Shown: positions 32,991 through 42,008, numbered from the stretch's first letter. The stretch: 64,000 bases of DNA from Mycolicibacterium phlei (GCF_001583415.1 NZ_CP014475.1:1240001-1304000), one strand, 5' to 3'. Notes: generated from the sequence alone by a model not told the origin. Program-made: numbers and translations.

Positions 32991-33646
32991 ATGACCGATG
33001 AGCAGCGGGACGAACCGCAGCCCTATCCGGAGGAATCCGCCCCCTACCCGTACCCGTCCTACCCCGGATATCCGGCGTACCCCGCGTATCCGGCGTACCG
33101 CCCGCCCGCACCCAAGCCGCCGCCCAAGAAGCAGTGGTACCTGCTCGGCGTGGCGCTCGCCGTCGTCGGCGTGCTGCTGATCGGCCTCGGCATCACGGCC
33201 GTGGTCGGGTCCCTCGGCGCCCAGCCGCCGAGCGAGAACACCTTCGGCTCCGGCGAGTCGACCACCGTCTACCTGGTCGCCGGGGCCGCAAGGTCATCTA
33301 CATCTCCGGCGCCTCGATCGCCGGCAGCCAGCGGGTGCGCTGCGTCGTCAGCGACGCCGCGGGTCAGCGGCTCGCGGTCGAGCCGTACCGGGGCAGCATG
33401 GTCCTCAACCAGTGGCAGGCGGCCTACGCCGTCAACCCCGACCGCCCCGGTGACTACACGTTCCGGTGCAGCGGCGCCGACGCGGACACCTTCGGCGTCG
33501 GCGACGAGGTCGGGGTGGCCGCGCTGGTCGGCGGCGTGCTGTCCGCCGCGGCGGGGCTGGCGCTGGTGCTGTTCGGGCTGATCGCGGCCGTCGTCACCGG
33601 GTGGCTGCGCAAGCGCCGCAGTCAAGGGACTGAACCTGTCCGCTGA
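32991..33646 (+). pseudogene. Two-segment membrane protein interrupted by a single-base frameshift
   Basis: The ATG at 32991 follows GGGGAGG and reads MTDEQRDEPQPYPEE, a Pro/Tyr-rich cytoplasmic tail (repeated YPAY units), a membrane segment (YLLGVALAVVGVLLIGLGIT) and TTVYLVAG. The same protein continues in the next frame as RKVIYISGASIAGSQRVRC, an external domain, a second membrane segment (AALVGGVLSAAAGLALVLFG) and KRRSQGTEPVR. The switch falls at the run of four G at 33282-33285; one extra G would restore a protein of about 218 residues. It is either a sequencing or assembly slip or a recent loss. Function unknown; the layout is common in mycobacteria. Confidence 0.72.
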
Positions 33647-33664
33647 GTGTGGCAGTCTGCGGCT

Positions 33665-34618
33665 ATGTCGGAGACGACGAGCCGCGTGCTGCAGCTGCTC
33701 GGGCTGCTGCAGTCCCGGCGGGTGTGGACCGGTGAGGAACTGGCCGAACGGCTCGGCGTCACCACCCGCAGCGTGCGCCGCGACATCGAGCGGTTGCGCG
33801 ACCTCGGCTACCCCGTGCACGCCAGCAAGGGCCACGGCGGCGGCTACCAGCTGGGCGCGGGCGCCGCGCTCCCGCCGCTGCTGCTCGACCCCGACGAGGC
33901 CGTCGCGATGGCCGTCTGCCTGCGGCTGGCCGCCGGCGGCAGCGTGGCCGGCGTCGGCGAATCCGCGCTGCGCGCGCTGAGCAAGCTCGACCAGGTGATG
34001 CCGGCGCGGCTGCGCGCCCAGGTGTCCGCCGTGCACGACACGACCGTCACGCTGGCGTCGTCGTCGGACACCCCCGTCGCGCCCGACGTGCTGATGACCC
34101 TGGCCCGGGCCTGCCGCGACCACGAACACGTCGCCACCGGTTACGTCGACGTCCGCGGCAACACCAGCCAGCGCCGGCTCGAGCCCTACCAGCTCGTCAC
34201 CACCGGGCGGCGCTGGTACCTGCTGGTCTACGACCGCGACAGACGGGACTGGCGCAGCCTGCGGCTGGACCGGATGGCCGACGTGCGCGCGCTCGGCACC
34301 ACGTTCACCCCGCGCGAGGCGCCCGACGCCGCGACCTACGTGCAGCACTCGATCAGCACCTCGCCGTACCGCTACGCCGCGCGGGTGCGCTTTTACGCTC
34401 CAGAACACGTTGTCGCCCAGCATTTCTCACCAGCGTCGGTGACGATCGAAGGCGAGAGCGACCACACCTGCATCGTCACCGCCGGCGCCGACGACCCCGA
34501 ACGCATGGTGTTCTACTTCGCCACCGTCGGCTGCGACTTCGAGGTGCTGTCCCCGCCGGAGGTGGTGCGCGCGGTGGCCACCGTCGCCGAACGGCTCCAG
34601 CGCAGCGTCAGTCGGTGA
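33665..34618 (+). CDS. HTH and WYL-domain transcriptional regulator
   Basis: 317 residues. The N-terminal winged helix-turn-helix (about 1-60) contains WTGEELAERLGVTTRSVRRD and the HGGGYQLG wing. The WYL domain follows at about 145-220 with RRLEPYQLVTTGRRWYLLVY, and a C-terminal WCX-type extension ends the protein. WYL proteins sense ligands, some of them nucleic acids or nucleotides. ATG at 33665. The 3' end overlaps the convergent nucleotidyltransferase gene by 11 bases. Target unknown. Confidence 0.87.
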   Translation: MSETTSRVLQLLGLLQSRRVWTGEELAERLGVTTRSVRRDIERLRDLGYPVHASKGHGGGYQLGAGAALPPLLLDPDEAVAMAVCLRLAAGGSVAGVGESALRALSKLDQVMPARLRAQVSAVHDTTVTLASSSDTPVAPDVLMTLARACRDHEHVATGYVDVRGNTSQRRLEPYQLVTTGRRWYLLVYDRDRRDWRSLRLDRMADVRALGTTFTPREAPDAATYVQHSISTSPYRYAARVRFYAPEHVVAQHFSPASVTIEGESDHTCIVTAGADDPERMVFYFATVGCDFEVLSPPEVVRAVATVAERLQRSVSR

Positions 34619-35180
34619 GGCTCAGCCGCTCGACCAGCACCAGGAACGCCGCCGCGAACGGGCTGTCGGCGGTGTCGGCGCGGATCCGCTCCCAGTCCAG
34701 CCGCTCGCGCACCGCACGCACGGCGGGCAGCAGCGCGGCGAAGTCGCAGTGGTGTTCGTTGAGCGAGAGCAGCTTCTCGCGCAGTACCTCCGTCGGCGCC
34801 AGCACGCGCATCCGGATCGCGAGCACGTCGAGCTCCTCGGCGGCGACGATCGTCTGCTTGTCCACCGGGACACCGTTGAGCCGGTGCAGCACGTCGATGA
34901 CGAAATCGTCCTCGACGCACGCCTTGAACAGCCAGTCCTCGGGGGTGCGCTCGATGCGGAACCCCGCCTCCTCCAGCGTCTCGGCCGCCTTCTCGGTGTC
35001 GGGTTCGGCGACGACGAAGTCGACGTCGTGCACGGGCTCGGGACCGCCGAACACCCACAGCGCGTAGCTGCCCGCCAGCGCGAAGTCCGGGCCCTGGGCC
35101 CGCAGCGCCGAGGCCGCGCGTTTGAGCGCGTCGCGCAGATCGTCGTTTCTGGCGGCCGTGTGTGTCTGGGGCACGGGCAC
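34608..35180 (-). CDS. Nucleotidyltransferase-fold protein
   Basis: 190 residues. The polymerase-beta-like signature is GS (37-38) in ALAGSYALWVFGG, followed by Asp52-x-Asp54 in HDVDFVV, which should bind the metal-nucleotide complex. The rest fits stand-alone nucleotidyltransferases resembling MNT antitoxins or AbiEii-type enzymes, but no toxin partner is adjacent, so a toxin-antitoxin role is not supported. It is divergent from the EEP-domain gene with a short palindrome between them. Confidence 0.7.
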   Translation of the reverse strand: MPVPQTHTAARNDDLRDALKRAASALRAQGPDFALAGSYALWVFGGPEPVHDVDFVVAEPDTEKAAETLEEAGFRIERTPEDWLFKACVEDDFVIDVLHRLNGVPVDKQTIVAAEELDVLAIRMRVLAPTEVLREKLLSLNEHHCDFAALLPAVRAVRERLDWERIRADTADSPFAAAFLVLVERLSLTD

Positions 35181-35190
35181 TCCTGTCGTT

Positions 35191-35210
35191 ATGGGTAGTC
35201 AAGTACCCAT
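35191..35210. promoter_or_regulatory. Palindrome over the EEP start codon
   Basis: ATGGGTA (35191-35197) and TACCCAT (35204-35210) form perfect 7-bp arms with a 6-base centre, located between two divergent genes and overlapping the chosen ATG of the EEP-domain gene. A repressor bound here could block both transcription and initiation; alternatively it is an RNA hairpin masking the start. Confidence 0.4.
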
Positions 35211-35997
35211 GCGACTGCGATTGGCCACCTTCAACATCCTGCACGGGCGCAGCGTCCACGACGGGGTGGTGCACCGCGACCGACTGGTCGCGGCGGTGCG
35301 GTCGCTGGACCCCGACGTGCTGGCGCTGCAGGAGGTCGACCTGGATCAGGAACGCTCGGGACGCGCCGACCTGACCGCCGTCGCCGCCGAGGCGATGGGC
35401 GCCGTCAGCCACCGCTTCGTCGCCGCCATCTCCGGCACCCCCGGCGCCACCTGGATGGCCGCCACCGGCGACGAACAACCCGGCACCGCCGCCTACGGCA
35501 TCGCGCTGTTGTCGCGCTACCCCGCCGAGACCTGGCAGGTGCTGCGGCTGCCGCGGATCCCGGCGCCGTTCCCGATGTACCTGCCGGGGCCGGGGCGTGT
35601 GCAGATCGTCAACGAGGAACCGCGTGCGGCGGTGGTCGGCGTGCTCGACACCCCGCTCGGCCGGTTGACCGTCGCGAACACCCACCTGTCGTTCGTGCCG
35701 GGGTGGAACCGCCTGCAGCTGCGCCGGCTGATGCGCGATCTCTCCGGATTCGCGTCGCCGCGGGTGCTGATGGGCGACCTGAACATGCTGCCCGCACCGG
35801 TGCGGCGGTGGACCGGATTGCGTTCGCTGGCGTCGGGATTGACGTTCCCGTCGACCGGGCCCGACCGTCAGCTCGATCACATCCTCACCGACGACCCGAG
35901 CCTGTGCGTGTCGTCGTGCCGGGCGGTGGACCTGCCGATCAGCGACCACCGGGCCCTGATCGCGGACGTGGCGTGTTCCGGGGCGCTCGGCACGTAG
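35209..35997 (+). CDS. Endonuclease/exonuclease/phosphatase-family protein
   Basis: 262 residues from the ATG at 35209; an in-frame ATG at 35191 is possible. EEP-fold landmarks: RLATFNILHG (metal-ligand Asn), DVLALQEVD (Glu), NTHLSF, LMGDLNMLP (Asp, Asn), and the terminal LPISDHRALIADV (Asp-His). These fit a Mg-dependent phosphodiesterase or phosphatase acting on nucleic acid or on phosphorylated lipid or inositol; the substrate is unknown. It sits 11 bases upstream of the alpha-mannosidase gene and is likely co-transcribed with it. No signal peptide is evident. Confidence 0.83.
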   Translation: MRLRLATFNILHGRSVHDGVVHRDRLVAAVRSLDPDVLALQEVDLDQERSGRADLTAVAAEAMGAVSHRFVAAISGTPGATWMAATGDEQPGTAAYGIALLSRYPAETWQVLRLPRIPAPFPMYLPGPGRVQIVNEEPRAAVVGVLDTPLGRLTVANTHLSFVPGWNRLQLRRLMRDLSGFASPRVLMGDLNMLPAPVRRWTGLRSLASGLTFPSTGPDRQLDHILTDDPSLCVSSCRAVDLPISDHRALIADVACSGALGT

Positions 35998-36007
35998 GGT
36001 TGAGAAG

Positions 36008-39000
36008 GTGCGGGTCATCGGGGCGGAGTCGACGGAGCTGTTCGTCGGGCCTGCTGACGCCCCGCTGCAGATCGTGCGTGTGCACTACGACGACGGGCCC
36101 GGCGAGGTCCGCATCGACGGCGACGGGCTGACCGGCCACGCCGATGCGGTGGACACCAGCGGCACCGTGGAGGTGCCCGTCGCGGTGGCCGATCCGGTCG
36201 TCGGGCAGCGGCGGCAAGCCCGGGTGGGCACAAGCGACACGCTCACCCCGTTCGAGTTCGTCGTCGCCGAACCCGGCTGGACCATGTTCATGGTCAGCCA
36301 CTTCCACTACGACCCGGTCTGGTGGAACACCCAGGCCGCCTACACCAGCGTCTGGACCGAGGACCCGCCGGGCCGCTGCCGTCAGACCAACGGCTTCGAC
36401 CTGGTGCGCGCACACCTCGAAATGGCGCGCCGCGAACCGGAATACAAGTTCGTGCTGGCCGAGGTCGACTACCTCAAACCGTTCTGGGACACCCACCCCG
36501 AGGAGCGCGACGACCTACGCCGCTTCCTCGCCGAGGGCCGCGTCGAGATCATGGGCGGCACCTACAACGAACCCAACACCAACCTGACCAGTCCGGAGAC
36601 GACGATCCGGAACTTCGTGCACGGCATCGGGTTTCAGCGCGACGTACTGGGCGCCGCCCCGGCCACGGCCTGGCAGCTCGACGCGTTCGGCCACGACCCG
36701 CAGTTCCCGGGAATGGCCGCCGACGCCGGGCTGACGTCGAGCTCGTGGGCGCGCGGCCCGCACCACCAGTGGGGGCCGATGGCCGGCGGCGGCGACCCGA
36801 CGCGGATGCAGTTCGCCAGCGAGTTCGAGTGGATCGCCCCGTCCGGGCGCGGACTGCTCACCCACTACATGCCCGCGCACTACGCGGCGGGCTGGTGGAT
36901 GGACTCCGCGCCCACGCTGGAGGAGGCGATCGAGCAGACCGTCGAGCTGTTCACGGCGCTGAAGAAGGTCGCGCTGACCCGCAACGTGCTGCTGCCCGTC
37001 GGCACCGACTACACCCCGCCGAACAAGTGGGTCACCGAGATTCACCGCACCTGGAACGCGCGCTACACCTGGCCGCGGTTCATCTGCGCGCTGCCCAAGG
37101 AGTTCTTCGCGGCGGTGCGCGCCGAACTCGCGGCGCGGGGTGCGCAGCCGTCGCCGCAGACCCGCGACATGAACCCGATCTACACCGGCAAGGACGTCTC
37201 CTACATCGACACCAAACAGGCCAACCGGGCCGCCGAGCACGCGGTGCTCGACGCCGAACGGTTCGCGGTGTTCGCCGGGCTGCTCGGCGGCACCACCTAC
37301 CCGCACGCGGCGCTGACCAAGGCCTGGGTGCAGCTGGTCTACGGCGCCCACCACGACGCCATCACCGGCTCGGAGTCCGACCAGGTCTACCTGGACCTGC
37401 TGACCGGGTGGCGCGACGCCTGGGAACTCGGCCGCAGCGCGCGCGACAACGCCCTGCGGGTGCTGTCCAGCGCCGTCGACGCCGACGTCGTGGTGTGGAA
37501 CCCGTTGACGCACAAGCGCACCGACGTGGTGCACGCCCACCTGCCGGAGGCGTCCGGTCCGGTGCGGGTGCTGGACTGGACCGGCTCACCGGTGCCCGCC
37601 GACGTCTCCCGCGACGGCCGGGTGGTCAGCTGGGTGGCGCGCGACATGCCGTCGCTGGGATGGCGGTCCTACCGGCTGGAGCCCGCCGACTCGGCGCCGA
37701 CGTGGCAGCCGGTGGCAGGGGTGTCGATCGCCAACGAGTTCTACTCGCTGCGGGTCGACCCGGACCGCGGCGGGGCGGTCGACTCGCTGATCGCCTCCGG
37801 CCGTGAGCTTCTCGCCGACGGGCGGGTCGGCAACGAGCTGGCCGTCTACGACGAGTACCCCGCACACCCGGAGGCCGGGGAGGGGCCGTGGCACCTGCTG
37901 CCGCGCGGGCCGGTGCGGTACTCGTCGGCCGAACCGGCGTCGGTGCAGGCGTTCTCCGGCCCGCTCGGGTCGCGGCTGGTGGTGCGCGGCCGGATCGGCG
38001 ACCTGCTGCGCTACACACAGACGCTGACGCTGTGGGACGGGGTGGCGCGCGTCGACTGCCACACCAGGATCGACGAGTTCACCGGCGAGGACCGACTGCT
38101 GCGGGTGCGCTGGCCGTGCCCGGTGCCCGGGGCGCTGCCCGTCTCGGAGGTCGGCGACGCGGTGATCGGGCGCGGCTTCTCGCTGTTCTCCGACGGCTCC
38201 GGCGCAGTCGACGCCGCGAAACACCCCTGGACACTGGACAACCCGGCGTACGGCTGGTTCGGGTTGTCGTCGGCGGTGCGGGTACGCGTCGGTGACGTGG
38301 TGCGCGCGGTGTCGGTGGCGGAGGTGGTGTCTTTTGAGCCGTCGCGGGCGCGGCCGCTGATGGTGGCGCTCGCCCGCGCCGGGGTGACCGCGACGTGCAG
38401 TGCGCCGACGGCGCCGCGCTACGGCGACCTGTCCGTCGACTCCAACCTGCCCGACACCCGCATCGCGATCGGCGGACCCGACGAGAACCCTTTCACCGCA
38501 GCGGTTCTCGCCGAGGCCGACGATGCCTACGGCCAGGAGCTGCGGCGCCAGCTCGACAGCACCGGCTCGGCGCGGGTGTGGGTGCCCGCCGCCGCACCGC
38601 TGACCGCGGTGTGGAAACCGTCGGCGGACCTGCGCGGTGTGCGGACGCTGCCGGTGCTGATCGTCGCCGGCGACGCAGTGTCCGGGCTGATCGACGACCT
38701 GGCCGACGCCGAGATCGAGGTGGTGCAGTCGGCGCCCGCGGGCGACGAGCCGTTCGAGGACCGCACCGTCGCCGTGCTCAACCGCGGCATCCCCGGATTC
38801 GCCGTCGAACCCGATGGCACCCTGCACCTTTCGCTGATGCGCTCGTGCACCGGCTGGCCGTCGGGCACCTGGATCGACCCGCCGCGACGCACCGCCCCCG
38901 ACGGGTCGAACTTCCAACTGCAGCACTGGACGCACACCTTCGAGTACGCGCTGGTCGCCGGCGACGGCGACTGGCGGCGCGCCGGGGTGCCCGCCGCGAG

Positions 39001-40138
39001 CGCGGAGTACGGCAGCCCGCTGCTGGCGGTCGGCTCACGGCCCACCGCGGCCGGGCGGATGCCGTCGTGGGGATCGCTGCTGGAGGTCGAACCCGCCGAC
39101 TCCGTGCAGTTGGCCGCGTTGAAGGCGGCCGGCAATCCGCTGGCCGCCGGCCGCGGCCAGCCCGTGCACCCGGCCGACGGGGTCGCCATGCGGCTGGTCG
39201 AAACCTGCGGCGGCACAACCGAGGGCACGCTCACCTCCGGGCTGCGACACGTGCCGGTGACCCGCGTCGACCTGCTCGAGGAGCCCCGCGTGCAGGAACT
39301 CGAGGACGGACTGACGCTGCACGGCTACCAGATCGCCACCGTGCTGACCCGGTTCAACCTGCCGCGGGTGATCGACGCCGACCACGAGGTGCTCGCCCCC
39401 GACGCCGAGCCCGCCCAACCGCTGTACGCCCGCTACTGGCTGCACAACCGCGGGCCCGCCCCGCTCGGCGGGCTGCCCGCCGTCGCGCACCTGCAGCCGC
39501 AGCACGTCGTCGCCGATTCGGCGGTGCGGCTGCGGCTCACCGCCGTCAGCGACTGCACCGACGAGGTGCTGCACGGCCGGGTGCGGCTGCTGTGCCCCAA
39601 GGGCTGGACCGTGGAACCCGCCGTGCTGCCGTTCATGCTGCCGCCCGGCGAGTACCTGGACAGCCACGTCGACGTCATCCCGCCCGACGAGGTGGCACCC
39701 GGCCTGTACCCGGTGCGCGCCGAGCTGGCACTGACCGGGGCGCACGACCCGATCCCGCCGTCTTGGCGACAGGTCGTCGAGGACGTCAGCGTCATCGCCG
39801 TCGGCCCGCCGGACGGCGACGCGCTGCTGCGCATCGTGACCGAGCCGGCGCCGGTCGAGGTGGCGGCCGGGGAGTCGGCGCAGCTGACCGTCGAGGTCGG
39901 CACCGACGCGTACACCGACCTGGCCGTCGAGGCGCACCTGATCAGCCCGTGGGGCACTTGGGAGTGGCTGGGCCCCGCGTCGTGCGGAGCAGAAGCGCCC
40001 GCGCGAGGGACGGTTTCGATCCCCTTCGACGTCGCCCCGCCGGTGTGGACCGAACCCGGCGAGTGGTGGGCGCTGATCCGGGTGGCCGCCGCCGGGCAGC
40101 TGCTCTACACCCCGGCGGTGAAGGTGACGGTGCGATGA
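36008..40138 (+). CDS. GH38 alpha-mannosidase
   Basis: 1376 residues, long for the family and somewhat longer than my memory of Rv0648 (about 1215), whose position it holds. An N-terminal region of about 95 residues precedes the catalytic GH38 domain: HFHYDPVWW near 98, EVDYLKPFW, YNEPNTNLTSPETT, and AWQLDAFGHDPQFPGMA with the probable nucleophile Asp near 224. HHDAITGSESDQVY closes the catalytic and helical regions. The C-terminal half is beta-rich (mid-beta and C-terminal domains). Retaining zinc-dependent hydrolase of alpha-mannosides; in mycobacteria the substrate may be mannosylated lipids, lipoglycans or methylmannose polysaccharide. No signal peptide, so probably cytoplasmic. GTG start with GAGAAGG upstream. 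Confidence 0.9.
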   Translation: MRVIGAESTELFVGPADAPLQIVRVHYDDGPGEVRIDGDGLTGHADAVDTSGTVEVPVAVADPVVGQRRQARVGTSDTLTPFEFVVAEPGWTMFMVSHFHYDPVWWNTQAAYTSVWTEDPPGRCRQTNGFDLVRAHLEMARREPEYKFVLAEVDYLKPFWDTHPEERDDLRRFLAEGRVEIMGGTYNEPNTNLTSPETTIRNFVHGIGFQRDVLGAAPATAWQLDAFGHDPQFPGMAADAGLTSSSWARGPHHQWGPMAGGGDPTRMQFASEFEWIAPSGRGLLTHYMPAHYAAGWWMDSAPTLEEAIEQTVELFTALKKVALTRNVLLPVGTDYTPPNKWVTEIHRTWNARYTWPRFICALPKEFFAAVRAELAARGAQPSPQTRDMNPIYTGKDVSYIDTKQANRAAEHAVLDAERFAVFAGLLGGTTYPHAALTKAWVQLVYGAHHDAITGSESDQVYLDLLTGWRDAWELGRSARDNALRVLSSAVDADVVVWNPLTHKRTDVVHAHLPEASGPVRVLDWTGSPVPADVSRDGRVVSWVARDMPSLGWRSYRLEPADSAPTWQPVAGVSIANEFYSLRVDPDRGGAVDSLIASGRELLADGRVGNELAVYDEYPAHPEAGEGPWHLLPRGPVRYSSAEPASVQAFSGPLGSRLVVRGRIGDLLRYTQTLTLWDGVARVDCHTRIDEFTGEDRLLRVRWPCPVPGALPVSEVGDAVIGRGFSLFSDGSGAVDAAKHPWTLDNPAYGWFGLSSAVRVRVGDVVRAVSVAEVVSFEPSRARPLMVALARAGVTATCSAPTAPRYGDLSVDSNLPDTRIAIGGPDENPFTAAVLAEADDAYGQELRRQLDSTGSARVWVPAAAPLTAVWKPSADLRGVRTLPVLIVAGDAVSGLIDDLADAEIEVVQSAPAGDEPFEDRTVAVLNRGIPGFAVEPDGTLHLSLMRSCTGWPSGTWIDPPRRTAPDGSNFQLQHWTHTFEYALVAGDGDWRRAGVPAASAEYGSPLLAVGSRPTAAGRMPSWGSLLEVEPADSVQLAALKAAGNPLAAGRGQPVHPADGVAMRLVETCGGTTEGTLTSGLRHVPVTRVDLLEEPRVQELEDGLTLHGYQIATVLTRFNLPRVIDADHEVLAPDAEPAQPLYARYWLHNRGPAPLGGLPAVAHLQPQHVVADSAVRLRLTAVSDCTDEVLHGRVRLLCPKGWTVEPAVLPFMLPPGEYLDSHVDVIPPDEVAPGLYPVRAELALTGAHDPIPPSWRQVVEDVSVIAVGPPDGDALLRIVTEPAPVEVAAGESAQLTVEVGTDAYTDLAVEAHLISPWGTWEWLGPASCGAEAPARGTVSIPFDVAPPVWTEPGEWWALIRVAAAGQLLYTPAVKVTVR

Positions 40139-40683
40139 GCGTGGCCGCCGTGGTGGACGGGGTCGAGGTGCCCGTCGCCGAGATCGACGCCCGCGAGGCA
40201 CAGTTGCGGGCCTCGCGGATCGCGTCGTCGCTGCCGCGGCCCGGCACCAGCGAGGGCCGCCAGCTGCGCCGGTGGCTCACCCAGCTGGTGGTCACCGAGA
40301 AGGTGCTGGCCGCCGAGGCGCGGGCACGCGGGCTGACCGCGGCCGGGGCGCCCGCACTGGCCGAGGTGATCCCCGATATGACCGTGCGGATGGAGCTGGG
40401 CAGTGTGGCGGCGTCGGTGCTCGGCGACCCGCTGGCGCGGGCCGTGTACGCGTCGGTGACGGCAGGCGTCGACGTCGGCGGGGCCGAGGTGTCGGCGTAC
40501 ATGCAACGAAACCCACGGCGGTTCACGACGTTTGACGAGGCGTACGGCCATCTGCTGGGCGCCGCCCGTCGTCGCGCGTTCCGGCTGTGGCTGGACGCGA
40601 GGTGCGCCGCCGTCGTCACCCTCGCGCCGGGATACGAGCATCCCGGCGATCCCCGGCAACCCGACAACACGCACCGGCACTGA
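40135..40683 (+). CDS. Protein at the Rv0649 (fabD2) position; not a recognisable malonyltransferase
   Basis: 182 residues, ATG overlapping the mannosidase stop by 4 bases. In M. tuberculosis the gene here is annotated fabD2, but this sequence is too short for FabD and has no GHSxG motif. Instead VDGVEVPVAEIDAREAQLRA, then LRRWLTQLVVTEKVLAAEAR and a later helical stretch, resemble the N-terminal helices of SurA/PpiC-type chaperones. There is no signal peptide or parvulin domain. Gene order (mannosidase, this gene, ROK kinase, all overlapping) suggests a shared carbohydrate-related role. Confidence 0.55.
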   Translation: MSVAAVVDGVEVPVAEIDAREAQLRASRIASSLPRPGTSEGRQLRRWLTQLVVTEKVLAAEARARGLTAAGAPALAEVIPDMTVRMELGSVAASVLGDPLARAVYASVTAGVDVGGAEVSAYMQRNPRRFTTFDEAYGHLLGAARRRAFRLWLDARCAAVVTLAPGYEHPGDPRQPDNTHRH

Positions 40684-41591
40684 TGGCTGAACCGACGCTG
40701 GCACTGGACATCGGCGGCACCAAGATCGCCGTCGGGCTGGTCGACGACGACGGCTCGCTGCTGCACCGTGCGCAACTGCCGACACCCGACGGGGATCCGG
40801 AATCGATTTGGGCGGTGGTGGATTCGCTGCTGACCGAGTCGCTGGCGGCGGCGGGCGGCCGGGTGCGCGGGGTGGGGATCGCGTCGGCGGGGCCGATCGA
40901 CCTGGCCGAGGGCACGGTGAGCCCGATCAATATCGTCGAGTGGCAGCGGTTCCCGATCGTCGAGCGGGTGTCGACGACGGTGGGTGCGCCGACCCGGCTG
41001 GGCGGCGACGGGCTGTGCATGGCGCTGGGGGAGCGGTGGCGCGGAGCCGGCCGCGGCGCGGACTTCCTGCTCGGGATGGTGGTGTCGACGGGGGTCGGCG
41101 GCGGGCTGGTGCTCGACGGGGCGCCCTACGACGGACGGACCGGCAACGCGGGGCACGTCGGGCATGTCGTCGTGGATCCCGACGGGGCGGCGTGCACCTG
41201 CGGCGGGCGCGGGTGTGTGGAGACGATCGCGGCCGGTCCGCGCATGGTGGAGTGGGCGCGGTCGCAGGGCTGGGTCGGCGCGGACGCCAAGGAGCTGGCC
41301 GACGCGGCGGCCGGTGGGGACGCAGTCGCGCTGCGGGCGTACCGGCGCGGGGCGACGGCGGTGGCGGCGATGATCGCGTCCGTCGGCGCGGTGTGCGATC
41401 TGGACCGGGTGGTGATCGGCGGCGGAGTGGCCAAGGCCGGGGCGCTGCTGTTCGAGCCGCTGCGCGAGGCGTTGGCGAGCTATGCCGGACTGAGCTTCCT
41501 GCGCGACCTGCAGGTACTGCCCGCCGAGTTGGGTGGCGACGCCGGGCTGGTGGGCGCCGCCGCGCTGGTGTCGGCGGGTCTTACGCCTTAA
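40683..41591 (+). CDS. ROK-family sugar kinase
   Basis: 302 residues, start overlapping the previous stop by one base (TGATG). ROK signatures: the ATP-binding DIGGTKIAVGLVDDDG near 8-23, GMVVSTGVGGGLVLDG, a GNAGHVGHVVVDP catalytic-region segment, and the zinc motif CTCGGRGCVE. Counterpart of Rv0650. It probably phosphorylates a hexose with ATP, and being coupled to the alpha-mannosidase, free mannose is a reasonable guess. The stop codon lies within the family B palindrome at 41587. Confidence 0.88.
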   Translation: MAEPTLALDIGGTKIAVGLVDDDGSLLHRAQLPTPDGDPESIWAVVDSLLTESLAAAGGRVRGVGIASAGPIDLAEGTVSPINIVEWQRFPIVERVSTTVGAPTRLGGDGLCMALGERWRGAGRGADFLLGMVVSTGVGGGLVLDGAPYDGRTGNAGHVGHVVVDPDGAACTCGGRGCVETIAAGPRMVEWARSQGWVGADAKELADAAAGGDAVALRAYRRGATAVAAMIASVGAVCDLDRVVIGGGVAKAGALLFEPLREALASYAGLSFLRDLQVLPAELGGDAGLVGAAALVSAGLTP

Positions 41592-41635
41592 CGGGTTGAT
41601 TACCTGCACATAGTGCGAGGAAATAACCCGTTAAG
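41587..41635 (+). terminator. Palindromic repeat family B, copy 2; probable terminator
   Basis: 49 bp, the same length and end sequence (CTTAACGGGTTGAT ... AACCCGTTAAG) as 31711-31759, with an inner hairpin GCAC-ATA-GTGC. It begins two bases before the TAA of the ROK gene, so the gene end is embedded in it. It likely terminates the mannosidase-ROK transcript before the ribosomal leader. Confidence 0.65.
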
Positions 41636-41777
41636 GGGTAAAGCTGGGCAGGCGCGGCGGGGCCGCGGCGAGCTCCGGCCGCGAGTGTGCGCAAATGCTG
41701 GGATTTCCCCGGCGTGTCGTCGACAGACGCGCACGCTCGCGCAGAAGGGTGCAAAAGGGGGAGGGGGCGCTCGCGAA

Positions 41778-41807
41778 TTGGGGAAACCCGCGGTCGTCGG
41801 CTATTGT
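41778..41807 (+). promoter_or_regulatory. Candidate rplJ-rplL promoter
   Basis: TTGGGG at 41778-41783, 18 bp, TATTGT at 41802-41807, about 200 bases before rplJ. Position and the A-rich -10 box fit the main ribosomal promoter; the run of G and A just upstream is unusual for this genome. Pattern match only. Confidence 0.5.
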
Positions 41808-41814
41808 GGTCAAG

Positions 41815-42008
41815 TTCCACCGAAGACCGTCGGTCACCGAGCAATCGGTTGAAGGTCCGGGATTACCCCGGCGGCCCACGCAGGAGGACGAGGCAAGAGC
41901 ATATTTCCGTGTGCGCCCCGACCTGTCTGCGTCGGGGCGTTCGTCGTATTTCCGGTCCCGACAGGCCCGCAAGCCGTCCGATGGTCACCCACCAACGAGG
42001 AGGCATGC
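41815..42008 (+). promoter_or_regulatory. L10-type leader of rplJ with hairpin
   Basis: The leader before rplJ is about 195 bases, as expected for autogenous control by L10(L12)4 binding its own mRNA. The strongest element is a perfect 9-bp hairpin, CGCCCCGAC (41914-41922) with GTCGGGGCG (41931-41939), followed by TTCGTCGTATTT, which could act as an attenuator. The upstream part (about 41820-41900) likely holds the L10-binding fold, with a CGGTCACCGAG-type stem. AACGAGGAGG precedes the ATG. The 417-base gap 41592-42008 contains no gene. Confidence 0.6.

Noticed and set aside
34608..35180. Toxin-antitoxin system based on the nucleotidyltransferase
   Set aside because: No HEPN-type or other partner gene next to it; neighbours are a WYL regulator on the opposite strand and an EEP-domain gene.
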